Origin: Patulibacter sp040675535
Lineage (GTDB): Bacteria > Actinomycetota > Thermoleophilia > Solirubrobacterales > Solirubrobacteraceae
NCBI RefSeq assembly: GCF_040675535.1
Contig: NZ_JBFAPC010000111.1
Span: 1-18,990, forward strand
DNA length: 18,990 nucleotides
Reading direction: 5' to 3'
The notes beneath the pieces were generated by a model. It was not told the DNA's origin, did no database searches, and saw only the letters and a program-made list of their open reading frames with translations. Position numbers and translations under genes: made by a program. This document shows positions 8,709 through 16,458 of this stretch, piece after piece (position 1 is the first letter of the stretch; every line of letters begins with the position of its first letter).

Positions 8709-8735
8709 CGTTCCGGACCGCCAGGTCCCGGAACG
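8709..8735. promoter_or_regulatory. Dyad between the mce operon and dcd
   Basis: Arms CGTTCCGG (8709-8716) and CCGGAACG (8728-8735) are perfect inverts. Three further inner pairs are possible with one bulged C and a 4-base loop. The dyad lies upstream of the dcd start and beyond the -35 of the mce promoter, so it could be an operator for either side or a chance hairpin in GC-rich DNA. Confidence 0.3.
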
Positions 8736-8763
8736 GCGGGGGCGGACCCGCCTCCCGAAGGGC

Positions 8764-8769
8764 TACGCT
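8764..8769 (+). promoter_or_regulatory. Candidate -10 element for leaderless dcd transcript
   Basis: TACGCT fits the actinobacterial -10 pattern TANNNT and is separated by CCGCCCC (7 bases) from the ATG of dcd, so transcription would begin at the start codon. No -35 box is recognisable and no ribosome-binding site is well placed. The same arrangement precedes the acyl-CoA ligase and, in variant form, the methyltransferase. Confidence 0.5.
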
Positions 8770-8776
8770 CCGCCCC

Positions 8777-9382
8777 ATGCCCGTGCTGTCCGACACGACG
8801 ATTCGCCAGCTGGTGACGGACGATCGCCTCCGCATCACCCCCTGGGACGACGACTCGGTCCAGCCCGCGTCGATCGACCTGAAGCTCGGCCGGTCGTTCC
8901 GGGTCTTCCATAACCATCGCGTAACGTCGATCGACCTCGCGGACCCGCCGGAGAACCTCACGGAGCAGGTCGTGTGCGAGGGCGACGAGCCGTTCGTCAT
9001 CCATCCGGGCGAGTTCTGCCTCGGCCGCACGGAGGAGTGGGTCGAGCTCCCGGACGACATCGTCGCCCGGATCGAGGGCAAGAGCTCGCTCGGCCGGCTC
9101 GGCCTGATCGTGCACGCCACGGCCGGCTTCTGCGACCCGGGCTGGAAGGGCACGCTGACCCTCGAGCTGGCCAACCTGACCCGCGTGCCGATCCTGCTGC
9201 GCCCCGGCCTGCCGATCGCGCAGCTGTCGTTCATGACGCTCGACCAGCCGGCCGCGCGCCCGTATGGCCACCCGGACCTCGGCAGCCACTACCACGGCCA
9301 GGTCGAGGCCACGGCGTCGCGCTACGAAGGTGGCCCCGCCCGCCCCGAGCCGGCCCGACCCGGCGGCCCGGCCGAGCGCTGA
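8777..9382 (+). CDS. dcd: dCTP deaminase, probably bifunctional dCTP deaminase/dUTPase
   Basis: A 201-residue protein; E. coli Dcd has 193. Dcd deaminates dCTP to dUTP for thymidylate synthesis. The conserved core is clear: 'SIDLKLG' (32-38), 'EGKSSLGRLGL' (100-110) with the Ser/Arg residues that bind the triphosphate, 'HATAGFCDPGWKGTLTLEL' (113-131) holding the catalytic Glu at 130, and 'PYGHPDLGSHYHGQ' near the C-terminus. The 'TAGF.DPG' form resembles the M. tuberculosis enzyme, which releases dUMP directly, rather than E. coli 'TAHRIDPGW'; bifunctionality is therefore inferred. The last 20 residues are a Pro/Ala/Gly-rich tail. The start was chosen because the family begins 'MxLSD'; the frame is open 32 codons further upstream, but that part looks non-coding. 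Confidence 0.95.
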   Translation: MPVLSDTTIRQLVTDDRLRITPWDDDSVQPASIDLKLGRSFRVFHNHRVTSIDLADPPENLTEQVVCEGDEPFVIHPGEFCLGRTEEWVELPDDIVARIEGKSSLGRLGLIVHATAGFCDPGWKGTLTLELANLTRVPILLRPGLPIAQLSFMTLDQPAARPYGHPDLGSHYHGQVEATASRYEGGPARPEPARPGGPAER

Positions 9383-9407
9383 GCGCGGCCTGCGAGCGAC
9401 CGCCGGT

Positions 9408-9495
9408 GGGTGGTCGCGGGAGAGTGGTGGGCCGGGGCCGTCGCCGGAGGGTGGTCGCCCTTTCGTCGCTGGCGGCGAGGGAACCGCGACCACCC
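9408..9495. terminator. Inverted repeat in convergent dcd / acyl-CoA ligase gap
   Basis: GGGTGGTCGCGG (9408-9419) and CCGCGACCACCC (9484-9495) are perfect 12-bp inverts separated by 64 bases. GGGTGGTCG occurs again in the same orientation in between, near 9459. The pair lies between two convergent stops (9382 and 9541) and could form a large stem ending both transcripts. No T-run is present. The rest of the 156-base gap shows nothing else. Confidence 0.35.
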
Positions 9496-9538
9496 CGCGC
9501 GGTGACGCCCCGTCGGCGCCCGGCGTGGGCCCCGCGGC

Positions 9539-11182
9539 CTACTGCAGGTCGCGCTTGAGGACCTTGCCGGTGGGGTTGCGCGGGAGCTCGTCGAGGAAGA
9601 CGACCTCTCGCGGCACCTTGTAGCGGGCGAGGTTGTCCCTCGCGTACGCCTTGACCTCGTCCTCGGAGAGCTCCTGACCCTCCTTCAGCACGACGAAGGC
9701 CTTCAGGCGCTGGCCGAACTCCTCGTCGTCGACGCCCAGGACCGCCGCCTCCGAGATCTTCTCGTGCCCCGCCAGCAGCTCCTCGAGCTCGCCGGGGAAG
9801 ACGTTCTCGCCTCCCGAGACGATCATGTCGTCGTCGCGGCCGTCGATCGTCAGCAGGTCGTGGTCGTCGAAGTGCCCGACGTCGCCGGAGGACATCAGGC
9901 CGTCGATCAGGTCCTTCGTGCCGCCGCCGGTGTAGCCCTCGAACGGCATCGCGGTGCCGACGAAGATCCGGCCGGTGGTGCCCTTCGGGACGTCCTTGCC
10001 GTCCTGGTCGAGGATCCGGACGCGGGAGCCGGTCACGACGCTGCCGACGGAGTCCGGCGCGGTCCGCAGCTCCTGGGGGCTGGCGATCGTCGCGATCGCG
10101 ACCTCGGTGGAGCCGTAGAGGTTGTAGACCACGTCCCCGATCGTGTCCATCGCCCGCGTGGCGAGCGTGCCGCCGAGCTGCGAGCCGCCGGCGAAGACGA
10201 TCCGCAGCGACGAGAGGTCGGGCTTCTTCTCGCGTTGGTCGTAGGCGTCCAGGACGCGGCGCAGCATCACCGGGACGACGACCAGGGCGGACGCGCCGTG
10301 CCGCTCGACGTCGTCGAGGGTCTGCTCCGGGTCGAACTTGTGGTGCAGGATCAGCGTGCTGCCCAGGCCGATCGCGATCAGCGACTGCAGCAGCCCGATC
10401 GCGTGGAACATCGGGGTCGGCAGGACGGTCGTCTCGCCGCCCTTGAACGGCAGGCGCGAGAGCGGGCCGCCGAACGGGGCCAGCGACTTTGGCTGCTGGC
10501 GCGCGGCGCCCTTCGGCGTGCCGGTCGTCCCGCTGGTCAGGATGATCAGCGACGCGTGGCGAGCCGGGGCCGGCGGCGGCGCCTGGCCGCCCGTGACGGC
10601 CAGGTGCTGGAGCGTGTCGTCGGCGTCGTCGCCCTCGGTGGTCGTCCAGGCGCGGTAGCGGCCCGACGGCGCCGCGACGTTCGTCACGACGTCGGCGAAC
10701 TCCTCGTCGTAGACGAGCACCTGGACGCCCTCGCGGTCCGAGACGGCCGCCAGCTGCGGGCCCGAGAACGACGTGTTCATGAAGATCGCCTTCGCGCCGA
10801 GCTTCACGCAGGCGAACAGCGCCTCGAGAAAGCCCGCGTGGTTGCGGACCATGATCCCGACGCCGTCGCCGGCCCGGACGCCGGCGGCGCTCCAGGCGTT
10901 GGCGATCGCGTTCGTGCGCGCCTCGAACGTGCCGTACGTCGTGCTGCCGCGGTCGTCGACGATCGCGACCGCGTCGGGGGTGCGGGAGACGGAGAGCGCC
11001 AGCACGGCGCCGAGCGGTCCGCGCTGGCGGTACGCCTTCAGGCCGTCCTTGAGGGTCGCCGGGCTCTTCAGCCGCAGGAGCCCCGCCCGCACGCAGGCGG
11101 CGACGAAGGTCCCCTCCTCGGCCGCCCTCCGCCCGATCTCGGTGGGGACGGCGAGGGCGGACCCGGCGGCGCGCGGCGACAT
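9539..11182 (-). CDS. AMP-forming fatty-acyl-CoA ligase (FadD-like, ANL superfamily)
   Basis: A 547-residue protein with the complete ANL set: P-loop 'TSGTTGTPKG' (216-225), 'PMFHAIG' (257-263), 'YGSTE' (356-360), the hinge/adenylate motif 'GRDDDMIVSGGEN' (448-460) and the C-terminal catalytic lysine in 'PRNPTGKVLKRDL' (Lys540). The enzyme activates a carboxylic acid with ATP to an acyl-AMP and then a CoA thioester. The N-terminal 60 residues, including 'LKSPATLKDGLKAYRQRGPLGAVL', resemble mycobacterial FadD2/FadD12-type ligases, so a long-chain fatty acid is the likely substrate (inference). Start ATG 11180-11182 is preceded by TACGCT and CCGGCCC with no ribosome-binding site, so it is probably leaderless. 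Its position near an mce operon is compatible with activation of imported lipid, but they are separate transcription units. Confidence 0.93.
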   Translation of the reverse strand: MSPRAAGSALAVPTEIGRRAAEEGTFVAACVRAGLLRLKSPATLKDGLKAYRQRGPLGAVLALSVSRTPDAVAIVDDRGSTTYGTFEARTNAIANAWSAAGVRAGDGVGIMVRNHAGFLEALFACVKLGAKAIFMNTSFSGPQLAAVSDREGVQVLVYDEEFADVVTNVAAPSGRYRAWTTTEGDDADDTLQHLAVTGGQAPPPAPARHASLIILTSGTTGTPKGAARQQPKSLAPFGGPLSRLPFKGGETTVLPTPMFHAIGLLQSLIAIGLGSTLILHHKFDPEQTLDDVERHGASALVVVPVMLRRVLDAYDQREKKPDLSSLRIVFAGGSQLGGTLATRAMDTIGDVVYNLYGSTEVAIATIASPQELRTAPDSVGSVVTGSRVRILDQDGKDVPKGTTGRIFVGTAMPFEGYTGGGTKDLIDGLMSSGDVGHFDDHDLLTIDGRDDDMIVSGGENVFPGELEELLAGHEKISEAAVLGVDDEEFGQRLKAFVVLKEGQELSEDEVKAYARDNLARYKVPREVVFLDELPRNPTGKVLKRDLQ

Positions 11183-11189
11183 GGGCCGG

Positions 11190-11195
11190 AGCGTA
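11190..11195 (-). promoter_or_regulatory. Candidate -10 element for leaderless acyl-CoA ligase transcript
   Basis: On the minus strand TACGCT is followed by CCGGCCC (7 bases) and then the ATG. This matches the dcd start region (TACGCT, CCGCCCC, ATG) at 12 of 13 positions before the start codon. No -35 or ribosome-binding site is visible. Confidence 0.5.
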
Positions 11196-11329
11196 CCCGG
11201 CGGGAGCCGTCGACGGGCGGCCGTGGGCGGGAACTTGACGCAGGCGTCACGACTCCCCGGGACCGCGGACGGCCCCGCGCGGCCGGGGCCGGCGACCTCG
11301 CGGCGGTGGGGCCGGCGCCGGCCGGAAGG

Positions 11330-12223
11330 TCAGTCCCGCGGGCGCCCGAGGCCGGGTCGGACGTGGTCCTCGGAGACCACGCTCTCGGCCGGCACCGTGC
11401 CGCCGCGCAGGGCGCGCAGGCGTCCCCCGGCGCGCCGGCGGAGCGGATCCGCCAGGGCCGCGGCGCGACCGCGGACCCGGGCCTCGAGGCCCCGCAGAGC
11501 GCGCTCCGGCGCCGACGCCGGGAAGCGCGCCGCGACCGCCTCGCGCAGCTCCGCGTGGAGCGTCTCGCCGATCAGCAGCCGCTCGCCCGCCTGCACCTCA
11601 CCCTCCCAGAACAGGCCCTGCAGCTGCTCGTCGAGCGCGAGCTCGACCGCCATCGACGGCGTCACGCGGATCGTCGGGTCGGCGTGGACGCCGTGCTGCT
11701 TGTGGACGAACTCGATCGTGGCCGGGGCGCCCGCCGCAGCACCGGGCTCGATCACCGTCGCGCCCAGGGCGTCGCCCGGGCGTCCCGCCGCGGCGGTCGC
11801 ACGGCAGAACCAGTGGTGGTGGCGGTTGCCGACGTAGTCCCCCTCCCCCGGCAGCCGCCAGGTCAGCTCGTTGAGGATCGACGGGACCTCGAGGTAGCCG
11901 GCCTTCGCGACGCGGCTCATCTCCTGGCAGACCCAGATCGGGTCCCGCACGTCCTCGAGCGTCGTGACGCAGAGGACGAAGTCGAACTCGTCGTCCGCGA
12001 AGGGCCACGGCTCGCGGGCGCAGAAGTCGGTCTGCGTCCAGGTGTCGGCGCCGAAGCGCTCCTGCGGGCCGCCGTAGGAGAAGCCCATCGCGCCGCGGCT
12101 CTCGAAGGGCATCGCGTCGATCACGTGCGTCGCGCGGTTGAACGGCGCCGCCCAGCCCCCGACGTCGAGGATCCGCGCGTCGTCCGGCAGCGCCAGGGTC
12201 CGGTCGGTCGCCTCGGGGAGCAC
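11330..12223 (-). CDS. Class I SAM-dependent methyltransferase, substrate unknown
   Basis: About 297 residues from GTG 12221-12223. The longer open frame upstream of this runs antisense through citrate synthase and is not credible. Motif I is 'ARILDVGGWAAPFNRATHVID' in two overlapping parts (Asp20, Gly22, Gly23), and motif II/acidic end is 'HVID'. The post-motif II region is 'FDFVLCVTTLEDVRDP' (80-95), where methyltransferases of this type place the substrate pocket. 'WVCQEMSRVAKAGYLEVPS' matches the next helix and strand. The C-terminal 120 residues are Arg/Ala-rich and unassigned. The protein resembles class I methyltransferases found in surface polysaccharide clusters, though no glycosyltransferase genes are near. 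Probably leaderless (TACGGT six bases before GTG). Substrate not predictable. Confidence 0.8.
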   Translation of the reverse strand: MLPEATDRTLALPDDARILDVGGWAAPFNRATHVIDAMPFESRGAMGFSYGGPQERFGADTWTQTDFCAREPWPFADDEFDFVLCVTTLEDVRDPIWVCQEMSRVAKAGYLEVPSILNELTWRLPGEGDYVGNRHHHWFCRATAAAGRPGDALGATVIEPGAAAGAPATIEFVHKQHGVHADPTIRVTPSMAVELALDEQLQGLFWEGEVQAGERLLIGETLHAELREAVAARFPASAPERALRGLEARVRGRAAALADPLRRRAGGRLRALRGGTVPAESVVSEDHVRPGLGRPRD

Positions 12224-12229
12224 CGGCGG

Positions 12230-12235
12230 ACCGTA
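12230..12235 (-). promoter_or_regulatory. Candidate -10 element for leaderless methyltransferase transcript
   Basis: On the minus strand TACGGT is followed by CCGCCG (6 bases) and the GTG start. It is a one-base variant of the element in front of dcd and the acyl-CoA ligase. It also supports GTG 12223 as the true start. Confidence 0.42.
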
Positions 12236-12408
12236 TCGGGCCGCGCCCGGGCGGCGGTCGCCCGGCGGGACCCGGCGGCGCAGCGGCGCGTCTGCGGCCC
12301 GCGCGTCCCGGGTAGGGGTGGCCCCGGTCCGGCCCTCCGGCGGTCGCCCGCGTGAACTCCAGGCGGGCCGCTTGTATACCGGGGCGGGACCTTTCGGCGC
12401 CCGGTGCA

Positions 12409-12414
12409 TAGACT
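12409..12414 (+). promoter_or_regulatory. Candidate -10 element of citrate synthase gene
   Basis: TAGACT in 'GCATAGACTGCG' lies 38 bases before the ATG and fits TANNNT; a start near 12421 would give a leader of about 31 bases containing the GGAGAG ribosome-binding site. No good -35 lies at 17-18 bases. An alternative is TATACC at 12375-12380. The rest of the gap 12224-12451 shows no gene. Confidence 0.35.
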
Positions 12415-12451
12415 GCGCAATGCAAGCGGACAGAGAACACGGAGAGTCCCT

Positions 12452-13783
<1,332 letters not shown>

Positions 13784-13798
13784 GGGGAACGGGCCCGG

Positions 13799-13847
13799 CC
13801 CCGAGCGTCTGCCGTCCGACCGCGTCGGACGACCGCGGGGCTCGGGG
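13799..13847 (+). terminator. Compound hairpin after citrate synthase
   Basis: Outer arms CCCCGAG (13799-13805) and CTCGGGG (13841-13847) enclose an inner perfect stem GTCCGAC (13814-13820) / GTCGGAC (13824-13830) with a CGC loop. It starts 16 bases past the gltA stop. No T-run. Confidence 0.5.
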
Positions 13848-13892
13848 CACCCGTAGGCGCGTCCGGGGCAGCAGCCCCCGGCGCTCCAGCAG

Positions 13893-13924
13893 GACCGCGG
13901 GACCGCCACGGCGGTCCCGCGGTC
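13893..13924 (+). terminator. Second, perfect hairpin after citrate synthase
   Basis: GACCGCGGGACCGCC (13893-13907) and its exact reverse complement (13910-13924) are separated by two bases, a 15-bp stem that is stronger than the first hairpin. No T-run follows. Together the two form a tandem GC-rich terminator separating gltA from the acetyltransferase gene. Confidence 0.6.
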
Positions 13925-13950
13925 GGTCCGGGGTCGGCCGGACGCGGCGC

Positions 13951-13994
13951 ACAGACGCCAGGTTGTTCGTTTCTGGGAGGTATCGGCCGTCTGT
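13951..13994. promoter_or_regulatory. Dyad flanking an A/T-richer segment upstream of the acetyltransferase
   Basis: ACAGACG (13951-13957) and CGTCTGT (13988-13994) invert around 'GGTTGTTCGTTTCTGGGAGG' and TATCGG, the least GC-rich stretch of the gap. It sits about 60-100 bases upstream of the GNAT start, where a promoter and operator would lie. No clean -35/-10 pair at normal spacing could be set. Confidence 0.28.
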
Positions 13995-14054
13995 GACCCA
14001 TCGCGGGGCGTCGTGTGACGGGGGCCAACGACCGGAGGGATCGGCGCGAGGAAC

Positions 14055-14663
14055 ATGGAACGTATGTTCGTTCCCCTCCACGACGGTTCACGGGTGCTGG
14101 TCCGGCCGATCGCGGCCGAGGACGCCCCGCTGCTGCGCCGGTTCCACCAGCGGCTCTCGCCCGAGACGGTCCGCGACCGCTTCCTCAGCGCCAAGCCGCG
14201 CTTGAGCTCCAGCGACGTGCGGTACCTGACCGACGTCGACCAGCACGGCCACGTCGCGCTCGTCGCCGTGGATCCCGAGCGGCCCGAGCGGCTGCTGGCC
14301 GTCGCCCGCTGGGTCCGCGACCCCGCGCACCCCGAGGCCGCCGAGGCCGCATTCGTGGTCGCCGACCACCTGCAGGGCCTGGGCCTGGGCAGCGCCCTGG
14401 CGATCGCCCTCGCCGACCGCGCCGTCGAGGAGGGCGTGACCTCCCTGAGCGGCTCGATGCTCGCCGGCAACGTGGCGTCCGAGGGCCTCTTCCGCCGGAT
14501 GGGCGGCGAGGTCGAGGTGCTCCGCGACGGCGTCACCAATGAGGTCCTCACCTCCTTGCCCGCCCACACCGGGCGGCTGGCGCTCCTGGCGCACAACCGC
14601 CGGATGCGGCCGGGCCGCCGGACGCCCGTCGCGCCGGTGGTGCCCGTGCGGCTCGTCGCCTGA
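14055..14663 (+). CDS. GNAT family N-acetyltransferase
   Basis: A 202-residue protein. The N-terminal part 'LHDGSRVLVRPIAAEDAPLL' (8-27) and 'RDRFLSAKPRLSSSDVRYLTDVDQHGHVALVAV' (in two adjoining blocks, about 40-72) match the acetyltransferase domain style of actinobacterial Pat-like protein lysine acetyltransferases. The acetyl-CoA binding motif A is 'VVADHLQGLGLGSAL' (101-115; Q-x-x-G-x-G/A form), followed by helix 'AIALADRAVEEGV'. There is no cyclic-nucleotide-binding domain as in mycobacterial Pat, so cAMP control is not expected. Two starts compete: ATG 14055 has GAGGAA almost touching it, with GGAGGG further upstream, while ATG 14064 has GAGGA at normal spacing; the shorter form would begin 'MFVPLHDG'. 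The acceptor substrate is unknown. Confidence 0.85.
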   Translation: MERMFVPLHDGSRVLVRPIAAEDAPLLRRFHQRLSPETVRDRFLSAKPRLSSSDVRYLTDVDQHGHVALVAVDPERPERLLAVARWVRDPAHPEAAEAAFVVADHLQGLGLGSALAIALADRAVEEGVTSLSGSMLAGNVASEGLFRRMGGEVEVLRDGVTNEVLTSLPAHTGRLALLAHNRRMRPGRRTPVAPVVPVRLVA

Positions 14664-14724
14664 CGCGGTCACCGGGCGGGGCCCTCGCCCGGCGGCGCCG
14701 CGGCGTCCGACCGGAGCCGGTCCG

Positions 14725-14793
14725 GCCGAACGGGCCGAACGGGCCGACCGGAGCCGAACGGGCCGAACGGAGCCGAACGGGCCGACCGGAGCC
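14725..14793. repeat. Short tandem array of 9/10-bp units
   Basis: Seven consecutive units of GCCGAACGG or GCCGACCGGA (lengths 9,9,10,9,10,9,10) plus a trailing GCC. The array lies between convergent stops of the acetyltransferase (14663) and collagen-like gene (14817). It is non-coding here. The higher-order alternation (AACGG, AACGG, ACCGGA...) suggests duplication of a larger block. Confidence 0.8.
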
Positions 14794-14816
14794 CGGGGCT
14801 GCGGCGACCGCGGCGC

Positions 14817-16124
14817 TCAGCCGATCGTGATCGGTCCGGCGATCGTCGCCGGCAGGCCGACCTGCGTGTTGGTCACCGTCTCGAGGCGGTGCGCGCTCCG
14901 CGTCCCCGCGCTCGTGCCACAGGCGGGGTTGTCGATGATGGTGGAGACGAACGGCGCGCCCGTCGAGACGCCGTCGACGACGTCGGCGGGACGGGCGTAC
15001 GAGCCCAGGGAGCCGGAGTACACCAGCAGCTTGCCGCTGATGATCGCCTGCCCCGAGGCGTTGAGGTACGCGGTGCCCGGGGACGCGCACGTGCCCCCGT
15101 AGTAGATCTGCGCGGGCGTCGGCTTGCCCGTCCACGCGATCGTGACCTGGTAGCCGGCCGACGTCAGGACCGTGACGTTCGTCGAGCTCGAGGAGATCAC
15201 GCGACCCAGCGAGGCGCCGTTCTGGTCCGTCGCGGAGACGCCGCCCGTCCCCGCGGCGCCGTCCTTGCCGGCGGCCCCGTCGTTGCCGGCCGCGCCGGTG
15301 TCGCCCTTCGCGCCGTCCTTGCCCGGCGCGCCCGTGTCGCCCTTCGCGCCGTCCTTGCCCGGCGCGCCCGTGTCGCCCTTCGCGCCGTCCTTGCCCGCCG
15401 CGCCCGTGTCGCCCTTCAGGCCGTCCTTGCCCGCCGCGCCCGTGTCGCCCTTCGCGCCGTCCTTGCCCGGCGCGCCCGTGTCGCCCTTCGCGCCGTCCTC
15501 GCCGGCGGTGCCGGTGTCGCCCTTGCCGCCCGCCGCGCCGGTCTCGCCCTGGAGGCCCGTCTCGCCCTGCAGGCCGGTGGCCCCGGGGTCGCCCTTAGCG
15601 CCGTCCTTGCCGACGGCGCCCGGGAGGCCGGTCGCGCCGGTTTCGCCCTTCGCACCGTCCTTGCCGGTCGCGCCGATCTCGCCCTGCAGCCCGGTCTCGC
15701 CCGTCGCGCCGTCCTGACCTGCGATGCCGGCCAGGCCGCGCTCGCCGGTGGCGCCGATCGCGCCGAGCAGGCCGGCGGGACCGATCGCACCCTTGGCGCC
15801 CGCGGCGCCGTTCTTGCCGTCGGCCCCGGCCCGGCCCGCGCGACCCGCCGCGCCCGCCAGCCCGCGCGGGCCGCGCGCGTCGAAGGAGATCTTGCGCTCC
15901 CCGGGATCACACCGGCCCTCCTTGCTCGTGAGGTTCAACGTGCCGTACTTGGCGGTCACGCACGCGTAGTACGTGCGGGACGACGAGCCGCCGGCGGCCA
16001 GCGCCACCGTGCCGCCGCCCCCGAGGGCGAAGAAGAGCGCGACGAGGGCGATCCAGTGGCGGCGCGCGGTGCGGGCCATCCGCCCGGCGAGGCCGTCGAG
16101 GCGTGGGAAACGTGAACTGTGCAT
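14817..16124 (-). CDS. Collagen-like (Gly-X-Y) repeat surface/secreted protein
   Basis: A 435-residue protein from ATG 16122-16124; MARTARR at residue 16 is an alternative start. A basic N-terminus is followed by a hydrophobic span 'WIALVALFFALGGGGTVALA' (24-43), acting as anchor or signal peptide, then a small extracellular segment with two cysteines ('YYACVTAK', 'EGRCDPGE'). Residues 85-294 are about 70 uninterrupted Gly-X-Y triplets. Many are KD/AK/DT/AP blocks such as 'GKDGAKGDTGAP', whose Lys-Gly-Asp/Glu contacts stabilise bacterial triple helices without hydroxyproline. The C-terminal 140 residues ('SATDQNGASLGRVISSSS' onward) are predicted strand-rich with a further cysteine pair and are unrecognised; they could be the trimerisation or binding head. 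No LPXTG sorting signal is present. Known bacterial collagen-like proteins are trimeric surface fibres; the role here is unknown. Confidence 0.88.
   Translation of the reverse strand: MHSSRFPRLDGLAGRMARTARRHWIALVALFFALGGGGTVALAAGGSSSRTYYACVTAKYGTLNLTSKEGRCDPGERKISFDARGPRGLAGAAGRAGRAGADGKNGAAGAKGAIGPAGLLGAIGATGERGLAGIAGQDGATGETGLQGEIGATGKDGAKGETGATGLPGAVGKDGAKGDPGATGLQGETGLQGETGAAGGKGDTGTAGEDGAKGDTGAPGKDGAKGDTGAAGKDGLKGDTGAAGKDGAKGDTGAPGKDGAKGDTGAPGKDGAKGDTGAAGNDGAAGKDGAAGTGGVSATDQNGASLGRVISSSSTNVTVLTSAGYQVTIAWTGKPTPAQIYYGGTCASPGTAYLNASGQAIISGKLLVYSGSLGSYARPADVVDGVSTGAPFVSTIIDNPACGTSAGTRSAHRLETVTNTQVGLPATIAGPITIG
15301..15516 (-). repeat. 36-bp tandem repeats within the collagen-like gene
   Basis: Six consecutive 36-bp copies start at 15301, 15337, 15373, 15409, 15445 and 15481, each encoding a 12-residue block of four Gly-X-Y triplets (GAP/GAA, GKD, GAK/GLK, GDT). 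Copies at 15301, 15337 and 15445 are identical; 15373 and 15409 carry few changes and 15481 is diverged in its second half. The frame is kept, so copy-number change would lengthen or shorten the fibre. Confidence 0.85.
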
Positions 16125-16206
16125 CTTCACAACGTCGGCCGGGACCGCCGAGCCCTGCGCTGATGATGGAGAGATCGTCCATATGTGGAGACGTGGCGCG
16201 CTCGCG

Positions 16207-16223
16207 GTACGTGCAGGACGTAC
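16207..16223. promoter_or_regulatory. Operator-like dyad upstream of the collagen-like gene
   Basis: GTACGT (16207-16212) and ACGTAC (16218-16223) are inverted around GCAGG. It lies about 85 bases upstream of the chosen start of the collagen-like gene. Size and symmetry fit a dimeric regulator site, but chance is not excluded. Confidence 0.25.
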
Positions 16224-16287
16224 GGCGTTCGGGCCGGCCGACACTGACGGGCGTGTCGGGAGTCGCGACGGCGACCGCGGCCTCCGG

Positions 16288-16356
16288 TCCCGGTCGGTGA
16301 GGGGCCGAGCCGCCGGCCGCCGATCCCGGTCGATGAGGGGCAGAGCCGCCGGCCGC
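16288..16356. repeat. 33-bp direct repeat, two copies at a 36-bp period
   Basis: Copies 16288-16320 and 16324-16356 differ at two positions and are separated by CGA. Each contains TCCCGGTCG, then TGAGGGG, then GAGCCGCCGGCCGC. Non-coding in this annotation. Confidence 0.8.
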
Positions 16357-16458
16357 TGGGGAGACGTCACCCGGGAGGCGGAGACGGGGGGGTGTGCGGG
16401 CATCCGGGGGACGGACGGGGGACGGGCACCGCCGGGGCGGAGCCGACCCCGGGGAGCG

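Larger units (their letters stand above)
16125..16458. other. Upstream region of the collagen-like gene, no gene seen
   Basis: A 334-base gap between two minus-strand genes. It holds a small dyad (16207-16223), a 33-bp direct repeat (16288-16356) and a G-rich run with repeated ACGGGGGACGG near 16412-16430. The only relatively AT-rich spot is 'CCATATGTGGAG' near 16179, a possible -10 region for the collagen-like gene. The collagen frame stays open through this gap, but the Arg/Pro-rich translation looks non-coding. Confidence 0.5.

Noticed and set aside
8566..9493. Minus-strand extension of the first mce gene across dcd
   Set aside because: The upstream translation overlaps a clear dcd gene on the other strand and has no domain; the anchor segment begins right after GTG 8565.
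9764..12355. Plus-strand open frame of 863 codons opposite the acyl-CoA ligase and methyltransferase
   Set aside because: Arg/Ala/Gly-rich composition without domains; the minus-strand genes carry full family motifs.
15301..15516. Possible CRISPR array from 36-bp periodic repeats
   Set aside because: The repeats are directly adjacent without spacers and encode Gly-X-Y triplets in frame.
16125..16403. N-terminal extension of the collagen-like protein upstream of 16124
   Set aside because: The extension is Arg/Pro-rich low-complexity sequence that would precede the signal/anchor segment; it also spans the direct repeat and looks non-coding.
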